From assembly GCA_964345035.1 (NCBI GenBank), contig CAYFPO010000030.1:1-22788 (forward strand): a stretch of 22,788 bases of DNA, given 5' to 3'. The notes under the pieces were generated by a model. It did no database searches, was not told the origin of the DNA, and was given only the letters and a program-made list of their open reading frames with translations. This document shows, one piece after another, positions 1 through 6,596 of this stretch. The stretch comes from CAYFPO01 sp964345035 (lineage in GTDB: Bacteria; Fidelibacterota; Marinisomatia; SCGC-AAA003-L08; GCA-002704045). A program made the translations under genes and the position numbers. Each line of letters starts with the position of its first letter. Within the stretch, counting starts at the first letter, position 1.

Positions 1-41
1 TGCACGGGAGACCAGTGTGGGAGAGTAGGACGTTGCCGATA
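1..41 (+). rRNA. rrf: 5S ribosomal RNA, 3' end (5'-truncated by window)
   Basis: The first 41 bases match the conserved 3' part of bacterial 5S rRNA: the GGGAGACC segment followed by GTGTGGGAGAGTAGGACG and the closing TTGCCGAT. Most of the gene lies upstream of the window. A terminator follows within ten bases, so this is the end of an rRNA operon. The exact mature 3' end is approximate. Confidence 0.9.
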
Positions 42-50
42 TTTTTAAAA

Positions 51-80
51 CCCCTGACTTATGTTAGGGGATTTCTTTAT
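51..80 (+). terminator. Rho-independent terminator of the rRNA operon
   Basis: An 8-bp stem, CCCCTGAC (51-58) with GTTAGGGG (63-70), has one G-T pair and a TTAT loop. It is followed by a T-rich tract (ATTTCTTTATT). It starts ten bases after the 5S end, which is the expected place for rRNA operon termination. Confidence 0.85.
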
Positions 81-82
81 TA

Positions 83-110
83 TTGAAATACCGTTTTACC
101 TGTTTAAAGT
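83..110 (+). promoter_or_regulatory. Possible sigma70-type promoter
   Basis: TTGAAA (83-88, five of six matches to the -35 consensus) is followed after 16 bases by TAAAGT (105-110, four of six to the -10 consensus). It lies between the rRNA terminator and the gene starting at 131, which should need its own promoter. Such matches arise easily in AT-rich DNA, and group-specific promoters may differ, so this is tentative. Confidence 0.3.
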
Positions 111-130
111 AGTAAGTTATAGAAGAGAAA

Positions 131-1591
131 ATGGATAACAAAAAACAAAATTCAATCTTAACAATTTGTATTCGGAATACTTTAATTGCAGTAATATTTA
201 TTTTCATTGGGTATGGGGAAAATTCATTTCTGTTTTCTCCATTTATTCCCTATCCTGAAGAAGATGTTGTATTTCACACATATATCCTATCACAAAATGG
301 TAACATAGTTCATACTTGGGATCATGATTGCTCAGCTGCAAGTATGCCATATTTTAATAATAATGACATTTTAGTCAGACCTTGTGAAGTTGAATATCCT
401 GTTATCGACTTACCTGGAACCGGAGGTAGAATACAAAAATTGAACTGGCTTGGAGAAATCCTTTGGGATTTTACATTTTCAACAGATTCTACCCAACAAC
501 ATCACGATATAGAAATACTCCCAAATGGAAATATTTTACTACTTGCCTGGGAGATTAAATCTCAGACCGAGGCAATCAATGCAGGAAAAATCAACCACAC
601 AGGATTATTATTTGTAGATATGATAGTTGAATTCGAACCATATGGTATAAATGGTGGAAATATTGTTTGGGAATGGCACTTCTGGGATCATTTAATTCAG
701 GATACAATTCCCGAATTAGAAAACTATGGGATCATCTCAGATCATCCTGAATTACTGGATATTAATTATGCAGGATTTGCAGCAGAAGGACCCGATCCCC
801 CTGGTTCGAATAATCCCGATTTTACACACTGTAATGCCATTCATTTCAATACCGAATTAAACCAAATTATTTTGACGTCCCGACGGGCAAATGAGATTTT
901 TATCATTGACCACAGTACCACCACAGAAGAATCAAAAGGGCACACAGGGGGCAACTCAGGTAAGGGAGGTGATTTGTTATATAGATGGGGAAATCCTGCA
1001 AACTATGGAAGAGGTTCTGAAGCAGAAAAGGTATTATTTGCCCCTCATGGTGCAAATTGGATTAATCCAGAATATAATGGAGGAGGTAATGTCTTGATAT
1101 TCAACAATGGTGTTAATCAGCCCGGAAATGATTTTTCATCTATTATTGAGATTGAACTGCCAATCAATCCGGACGGAACATATTATATTGATTCTACCGA
1201 GTCATATTTTCCTAATGATCCAATTTGGATTTTTGAGGATGGATCTTTATTTTCACAATATCAGTCCGGAGCATTTCGGTTGGAAAATGGAAATACACTT
1301 GTAACTGTATCGGAAGATAATTACATTTTTGAAGTAAATCCTGAAGGAGAAATTGTTTGGGATTATGTGAATACATTAGGGGGATTTGTTGCCAGGACAA
1401 TTAACTATGATATGGAATTAATATTCGAAGATATCAATAATGATGGTTCAATTGATATTTTTGATATTTTGATTCTGGTCAATTTTATTCTTGGAACATC
1501 AGAACTAAATATCAATTCAAATAATATAGATTTTAACAATGATGAAATTGTTGATATTTTTGATATTATAATTTTAATCAATGCAATATAA
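131..1591 (+). CDS. Exported arylsulfotransferase-like (ASST family) protein with dockerin-like C-terminus
   Basis: A 486-residue protein with a hydrophobic N-terminal export segment (about residues 10-28). The body looks like the ASST/arylsulfotransferase beta-propeller family: blade motifs of the type 'G-I-V-H-T-W' and 'G-E-I-L-W-D', plus conserved histidine clusters at H124-H125 (QHHDIEILPNG), H233 (HCNAIHF) and H306 (APHGANW). Family enzymes move a sulfuryl group between phenolic compounds through a histidine, but remote homologues exist and this substrate is unknown. The C-terminus holds two EF-hand loops, D434-I-N-N-D-G...D445 and D467-F-N-N-D-E...D478, each followed by a hydrophobic helix, the layout of a type I dockerin or calcium module. 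The second loop has Glu where the first has Gly. It stands alone just after the rRNA terminator; the next gene is 150 bases away. Fold is fairly sure, enzyme activity is not. Confidence 0.72.
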   Translation: MDNKKQNSILTICIRNTLIAVIFIFIGYGENSFLFSPFIPYPEEDVVFHTYILSQNGNIVHTWDHDCSAASMPYFNNNDILVRPCEVEYPVIDLPGTGGRIQKLNWLGEILWDFTFSTDSTQQHHDIEILPNGNILLLAWEIKSQTEAINAGKINHTGLLFVDMIVEFEPYGINGGNIVWEWHFWDHLIQDTIPELENYGIISDHPELLDINYAGFAAEGPDPPGSNNPDFTHCNAIHFNTELNQIILTSRRANEIFIIDHSTTTEESKGHTGGNSGKGGDLLYRWGNPANYGRGSEAEKVLFAPHGANWINPEYNGGGNVLIFNNGVNQPGNDFSSIIEIELPINPDGTYYIDSTESYFPNDPIWIFEDGSLFSQYQSGAFRLENGNTLVTVSEDNYIFEVNPEGEIVWDYVNTLGGFVARTINYDMELIFEDINNDGSIDIFDILILVNFILGTSELNINSNNIDFNNDEIVDIFDIIILINAI

Positions 1592-1741
1592 GGTGATTTG
1601 AAAGGAATTAACAAAACGGTGGAAAATATAGTTATTAAGAAAAATCAATTTTGTGAGCAAAATCCTTGTCTTTAGCGTCAATATCACATAGATTCTATCA
1701 CAAATATACTGTATTTTATGAATAAATGCCGGGGATATAAC
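1592..1741 (+). promoter_or_regulatory. Intergenic region with probable promoter of the cyclase operon
   Basis: This 150-base gap precedes the four-gene operon and should carry its promoter. A weak -35/-10 pair, TTGTCT (1666-1671) and TAGATT (1689-1694), is spaced 17 bases apart. TATACT (1705-1710) is another -10-like hexamer without a good partner. The heptamer TATCACA occurs twice (1682-1688 and 1696-1702), 14 bases start to start, and a TTTTGTGA element lies at 1649-1656. None is conclusive, and no terminator stem for the preceding gene is obvious. Confidence 0.3.
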
Positions 1742-2893
1742 ATGAAATATATAAAATTTTCAATTATCGGGTTATTTCTCAACTTGATGTTGGGACAATT
1801 TCAAATTGTCGAATATAGCTTCAATGAGAACAATATCGTTACGTTTTATATCAACAGTTTCGATCTGACCACAGGCGCTACTGATATTGAATTGTTTCAT
1901 TATAGTATAAGAGCTAATGACCCCAGTCTGTATGAAATTGAGGATTTGGAATTAATCCTTGAATTTTCCATGACTATTAAATCTCCCAGTCTGGGGTATA
2001 ATAATCCAACTGAAATTCTTGGTGGAAGAGTAAAAATTACCAATATTGACGAAGAGATACATTTTAAGAATACAGATCTAAATATTAATACCACACGAGT
2101 CGGCAATGCTGTATTTACTGTTGAAATTACTGACCAACCTGAAACAGATAAATTAGAAGAAATAGCGAATGCTATTCTCCAATTAGGGAAATTACCGAAT
2201 GGTACTTATAATGTTGATGTCAAGTTAAAAAGAAATGGAAATTTAGAAGATGAATTAACTAAGGATATTGAAATCTATTTTCCTGTATTCTTGGAGTTGG
2301 TTAATCCGGGAGGTAACACTCTTGCTGATACTACAGAAAATTCAATCTTTACTACATACCCCGTTTTTCAATGGGAATCTGACTACTGTCCAATTTGTGT
2401 GTATAGCATTAGAGTAAGTGAATATAATCCAATTGTTCATAGTTCATTTTCAGAAGCAATTAATGATGTTTCGAATATACCGATGTCCCAATCCGAGGAT
2501 TTTTTGGATGTAGGCAATGCTACAATGTACCAGTTTCCAGCTTCAGGTGCAATAGATCTGGAAACTGGAAAATTATATGTGTGGCAGGTGAAAAGACGTT
2601 TTGAAACTACAATCGGGACCAATGAAACATTCAGCAATATCAGTGTTTTTAAAATAAAATCTGCTGCTGACGCAGAAGAAGTTTTGAGTTCGGTGAGTGA
2701 TGTATTAATAGAACTGATCGGTGAAAGCAATTATAATCAGTATTTTGGTTCAGGTGGTGATTTATCCGGATTTTCACTTTCTGGGAATTCAATAATACTC
2801 AACAATGAATCAGTTCCAATTGGACAATTAAATGAAATTGTTTCTCAATTAAATCAGGGGAATATCTCCATATCAACAATAGAGGTGGAATGA
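1742..2893 (+). CDS. Secreted protein of unknown family, first gene of the cyclase operon
   Basis: I do not recognise the family. An upstream in-frame ATG at 1718 would add eight residues, but the start at 1742 gives a clean signal peptide (MKYIKFS followed by a hydrophobic core, probable cleavage near LMLGQ) and leaves 383 residues. Residues about 20-180 look beta-rich. Residues about 190-300 resemble a fibronectin-III-like unit, with 'P-V-F-Q-W' early and 'L-Y-V-W-Q-V-K' late, the same landmarks as in the repeats of the 1788-residue protein downstream. A CPIC pair (C216, C219) sits in that domain and could form a disulfide or bind metal. The tail (about 300-383) is Ser/Gly/Asn-rich with short hydrophobic helices. 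Its stop overlaps the next start, which implies translational coupling and a shared role with the FecR-domain protein. Confidence 0.7.
   Translation: MKYIKFSIIGLFLNLMLGQFQIVEYSFNENNIVTFYINSFDLTTGATDIELFHYSIRANDPSLYEIEDLELILEFSMTIKSPSLGYNNPTEILGGRVKITNIDEEIHFKNTDLNINTTRVGNAVFTVEITDQPETDKLEEIANAILQLGKLPNGTYNVDVKLKRNGNLEDELTKDIEIYFPVFLELVNPGGNTLADTTENSIFTTYPVFQWESDYCPICVYSIRVSEYNPIVHSSFSEAINDVSNIPMSQSEDFLDVGNATMYQFPASGAIDLETGKLYVWQVKRRFETTIGTNETFSNISVFKIKSAADAEEVLSSVSDVLIELIGESNYNQYFGSGGDLSGFSLSGNSIILNNESVPIGQLNEIVSQLNQGNISISTIEVE
2882..2888 (+). promoter_or_regulatory. Shine-Dalgarno that decides the start of the FecR-domain gene
   Basis: GAGGTGG lies inside the end of the preceding gene. Two adjacent ATGs follow (2890 and 2893). 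The GAGG core ends seven bases before 2893 but only four before 2890, so 2893 is the better start. Confidence 0.55.
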
Positions 2894-3576
2894 TGAGAAA
2901 TAAATCCATATTGATAATTTTATTCATTTTTTCTTTTGTTTTATCAGCAGAGTTGATTGGATTAGTCACAAAATCTGCCGGAAATATAGAATATAAAAAA
3001 TTCTCAAATGCTAATTCCCAAAATAGTCTGCCAAAGGGAACCATGTTGTTTAATAATGATGTGATAATAACAGGAGAAAATGGTTTTACTGTATTTGTGT
3101 ATATTGATGACCAGAGTCAGGTAAAAATCCAGAATAACACTGAATTAGTAGTGAGAGGTGCCATAGAACCGGGGAATATTGTAAAACAGATCAACGTTAC
3201 AAACGGAACAATAAAGGCAAATGTTAAAAAACAAAAAGGTGGAGATTTTACAGTGGTATCACCAACCTCTGTTGCAGCTGTAAAAGGTACGGATTTTTGG
3301 AGTGTAATTAATGAAAATGTAGGTGACCAATTTTATGGATTGTCAGGACTAGTTGAGGTAACCAATTCAATAACCGGAGAAATGGTGGAATTACTTGAGG
3401 GCACAACAGCCATATCAATGTCTGATGGTTCACTCCAAGTGGTCCCAACACAGTCAGAAGATTTACCTGAGGATCAGGATCCGGATACAAATGATGAAGA
3501 TGGTGAATCTGAAATTCGGATTCCTTTCCAAAATGAATCCGGTGAGCAGAAAGAGCTGATTATAAAATTCCATTAA
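2893..3576 (+). CDS. FecR-domain periplasmic protein
   Basis: About 227 residues with a signal peptide (MRNKSILIILFIFSFVLSA). The mature part has the FecR beta-sandwich pattern: an opening 'G-L-V-T-K-S-A-G-N-I-E-Y' strand, 'P-K-G-T-M-L-F-N-N-D-V-I' and 'T-G-E-N-G' turns, 'V-K-I-Q-N-N-T-E-L-V-V', then 'F-T-V-V-S-P-T-S-V-A-A-V-K-G-T-D-F', the segment typical of FecR domains. After the domain comes an acidic Asp/Glu/Pro-rich stretch (about residues 188-208) and a short basic tail. Unlike classical FecR of iron-siderophore signalling it has no cytoplasmic anti-sigma part and no sigma factor beside it. Stand-alone FecR proteins often sit next to CHASE2 adenylate cyclases, as here. It overlaps the preceding stop and probably acts in the periplasm as a structural or ligand-binding partner of the cyclase or the barrel. 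Confidence 0.85.
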   Translation: MRNKSILIILFIFSFVLSAELIGLVTKSAGNIEYKKFSNANSQNSLPKGTMLFNNDVIITGENGFTVFVYIDDQSQVKIQNNTELVVRGAIEPGNIVKQINVTNGTIKANVKKQKGGDFTVVSPTSVAAVKGTDFWSVINENVGDQFYGLSGLVEVTNSITGEMVELLEGTTAISMSDGSLQVVPTQSEDLPEDQDPDTNDEDGESEIRIPFQNESGEQKELIIKFH

Positions 3577-3617
3577 TAATTCCTTTTAACAAGGATATAA
3601 TTTAGGATACACCTACA

Positions 3618-6596
3618 ATGAAGAGAGTTTTAATACTCATTTTCATATATGGCCTACACGGGCAACATATAACTCACGAGTATGAAGAAGTAATCTTTCC
3701 AAATTATCCACTAAATATTGAAGCCGAAATAATAGTGTCTGGAAAGACCATTATCCGTACAACATTATTTTATCGAGCACCACGACAGGAAAATTATTTT
3801 CAGCTTAATCTATTGACAATTCAGGAGGATTTATACACTGCATTAATACCGATATCTGCGTTGGATGGAGATTTTGTTGAATATTTTATTATTGCAGAAC
3901 TATCTGATGGAGGCATAGTCAGCTATCCTTCGTTAAATCCATTTGAAAACCCAATCCGTGTAAAAATCGAACACATTCATGAGGAAGTAGATACGATTGC
4001 TGAAGATCAATCCGGTTCTTTAAAATCCAACGCAATGATCCTATCACCTATACCCAACAGCAGGGTAAACTTAGACGATATACTGATTGCCTTATCTTTG
4101 TTTAGTGTACAAAATTTGGATAAGACGGAAGTAACAGTTTTATTTGATGACATTGATGTTTCAAAAAGTGCAATAGTGGAAGATGATCTGCTCACTTATA
4201 TCCCTGATGAAATTTTACCCGGATCACACAATGTTTCGATTCGATTGAAAAATTCGTTTGGGCTTTATTTTGAACCGGTAAATTGGTCTTTTAATGTTGT
4301 TTCAAGTTATGCTGAATCTACAGAATCATCATTTCAGCGTTCCGGTAAATTTTCTTCAGAAATGTATGAGTCCAGTGTGGATGGTAATATTGTCCAATAC
4401 AATACCTACAATGTTGATGCCAAAGGTAGTTGGGATTGGCTGAAAATGAAATCCAAAATCAAACTTTCTTCACTTGAATCAGAATATCAGCAATCGAGAA
4501 ATCGATACAGTGTTGGATTTACCACACCATTTTTAATATTGAATCTTGGAGATGTAAATCCTGTATTAAACCAGTATGTGTTAAACGGAACAAGAATCAG
4601 AGGAGTTGATCTAAATCTGAAAACGAAATATATCCAGTTGAAATATATCAAAGGTGAGCTTGCAAGAGCAGTACAGGGTAACCCGCTTGAAGAGGCAATG
4701 GTAATTTCCTCAGTTACCCACCCTAGCGGTGAAATTATTTTAAACGATGATGGTGATGGTGTTTGGGATATACCGGAACAGCAAGTGGATGAAAATTATC
4801 CGGGAGCAGTGTATGATACTGAAAATGATATTTGGTTTCTTGACGCTAATGGCAATGGATCGTTTGATGAAGGGGAAGATTTTATTGATTGTAATTCTGA
4901 TTTATCAATTTGTGAGGGTGATGAGGATTGGATTGAATCAATGGGAAATGGTGTTTGGGATGCCATGGTTTTAAATGGGGATTTAGGCATTGGACGGGAT
5001 AATTATACATTTAAAAATGAAATGATGGCAGCAAATCTTGGGATAGGCTCAAAAGATAAATTACAATTGAATTTTCATTTTTTGAAATCCAGAGATAATA
5101 TTAGATCAGTTCTATCAACAATAGATGGGTCAATTGTACATCTCACAGATGAACTGGATACACTGGTTTCAGAAACAGGATTACAATACTTTGAAATTGA
5201 TACTTCCGTTCAGGTTACTGAAACAGAAATTGTAACTGAGTATGATTTTTCAATTCCTTTTGAAGTATTAATGGAAAATTGTAATGAGATTTTTGGTGAC
5301 AATTATAATTGTCAAACATTAAATGAAGACTGGTCCGGAGTATTACCACAGGATAACCTGATTTTTGGTTCTGACCTGACTTGGGTGTTTGATGACAAAC
5401 ATATGATTTTAGAGTCCGGTTTTTCATTCAGCTTGATGAATCAGAACATATGGGATCCCGTTATGACATCTGATGAGTTGGATACATTGGCTGTTATCGG
5501 TGACGGTGACCTTGATGGTAAAATTGGTGGTGCAATGAATATTCCCTTTGATCCTGTAGATTTTGAAGATTATTTTATCATGAATCTGAATCAGGTTCCA
5601 TTATTACCAATTGATGTTTCCGAGGGTACAGTAGGATTAAAACAAATTCTGCATATGCCGAGTCTTGCGTATAATTTAAATTTAAAAATGAATTATGGAA
5701 ATCATAACGTAGCGGTAGGTTACCGACAGATTGGACCGGATTACTATTCATCTGCCAATCCGAATATCCAAAAAAATATCAGAGAAAGAACAATAACCGA
5801 CCGTGCAAAATTTTTTAATAATCGAATGTTTGCCATTTTTAAATACCAGAATACTGATGATGGGATCAATCTGCTTACGGAAACTATATCCACTACAAAA
5901 AAGATGGATTTAAATATTAATTTATATCCTGGAGTGGGGTTGCCGACATTCAGCCTGGGGATAGGAGTTAATAGCAGGGATAATGGTGTAAATGAAGAGT
6001 TTGATACTATGATTGTCGGTATTGATACAACTTTAGTGGAATCAAGTAACAGGGATTATACAAAAACAACACGGTCAAACATTTTGGTCTCAAACCAATT
6101 TAAGTATAATGGTATTCATAATATCAGTTTGAATATTTCCAAATCTGATAAAATTGATTTAATGGAAAGAGAACGTGGTTCTGCAATAATTACAGGTGAT
6201 TATTATTCACCTGCATCTACGAGTAATAGTTTCAGTATCAATTTAAAATCAAACTTTACAGCAAATGTTGAATCAAATATTTCAATCAACAATAGCAATT
6301 TTACATTCAGTAAAGGTAAATATTATCAAAGCCAGAATTTAAATTTTATGGATTTATTGTTTATTTTGAAAAATACGAAACTATTTAATTCGATGAAATT
6401 TGGCGGTAATGTTACATTTGGTTATGGAGCCGCTGAATTTGAACAATATACATTTAAGACAGGATTGGAAAATAAATTCTTTGATATCCTTCTATTAAAA
6501 ACAAATATTGAATACAGAAGAAAAATAGTTATAGCACCGGAAATCACAAAATATAATAATTATCAAGCAACAGTAAATTTGGTGTACATATTTTGA
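3618..6596 (+). CDS. Large probable outer-membrane beta-barrel protein with N-terminal Ig-like domains and calcium-loop insert
   Basis: A 992-residue exported protein with a short signal peptide (MKRVLILIFIYGLHG). Residues about 20-120 and 135-230 look like two Ig or fibronectin-type domains; the second begins 'S-P-I-P-N-S-R-V' and ends 'W-S-F-N-V'. From about residue 240 the sequence alternates polar and hydrophobic residues in the manner of beta-barrel strands and ends in Phe (VNLVYIF), the usual C-terminal signal of outer-membrane barrels. An acidic insert at about 376-448 carries loops such as D409-A-N-G-N-G-S-F-D417 and G443-N-G-V-W-D448, and two cysteines (C425, C432). AGGA at 3604-3607 is a fair ribosome site. 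The stop overlaps the cyclase ATG (TGATG), so the two are coupled. It could be a ligand-capture or scaffold protein. I cannot name the family; the barrel assignment is inference. Confidence 0.68.
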   Translation: MKRVLILIFIYGLHGQHITHEYEEVIFPNYPLNIEAEIIVSGKTIIRTTLFYRAPRQENYFQLNLLTIQEDLYTALIPISALDGDFVEYFIIAELSDGGIVSYPSLNPFENPIRVKIEHIHEEVDTIAEDQSGSLKSNAMILSPIPNSRVNLDDILIALSLFSVQNLDKTEVTVLFDDIDVSKSAIVEDDLLTYIPDEILPGSHNVSIRLKNSFGLYFEPVNWSFNVVSSYAESTESSFQRSGKFSSEMYESSVDGNIVQYNTYNVDAKGSWDWLKMKSKIKLSSLESEYQQSRNRYSVGFTTPFLILNLGDVNPVLNQYVLNGTRIRGVDLNLKTKYIQLKYIKGELARAVQGNPLEEAMVISSVTHPSGEIILNDDGDGVWDIPEQQVDENYPGAVYDTENDIWFLDANGNGSFDEGEDFIDCNSDLSICEGDEDWIESMGNGVWDAMVLNGDLGIGRDNYTFKNEMMAANLGIGSKDKLQLNFHFLKSRDNIRSVLSTIDGSIVHLTDELDTLVSETGLQYFEIDTSVQVTETEIVTEYDFSIPFEVLMENCNEIFGDNYNCQTLNEDWSGVLPQDNLIFGSDLTWVFDDKHMILESGFSFSLMNQNIWDPVMTSDELDTLAVIGDGDLDGKIGGAMNIPFDPVDFEDYFIMNLNQVPLLPIDVSEGTVGLKQILHMPSLAYNLNLKMNYGNHNVAVGYRQIGPDYYSSANPNIQKNIRERTITDRAKFFNNRMFAIFKYQNTDDGINLLTETISTTKKMDLNINLYPGVGLPTFSLGIGVNSRDNGVNEEFDTMIVGIDTTLVESSNRDYTKTTRSNILVSNQFKYNGIHNISLNISKSDKIDLMERERGSAIITGDYYSPASTSNSFSINLKSNFTANVESNISINNSNFTFSKGKYYQSQNLNFMDLLFILKNTKLFNSMKFGGNVTFGYGAAEFEQYTFKTGLENKFFDILLLKTNIEYRRKIVIAPEITKYNNYQATVNLVYIF

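Noticed and set aside
1652..1667. A complete CRP operator in the region before the cyclase operon
   Set aside because: The left half TGTGA is perfect, but the base group six positions later is TCCTT rather than TCACA, so a full palindromic site is not supported.
3581..3595. Hairpin TCCTT-TTAAC-AAGGA after the FecR gene as a terminator
   Set aside because: The stem is only five base pairs and no T-run follows; the next gene starts 23 bases later in what looks like one operon.
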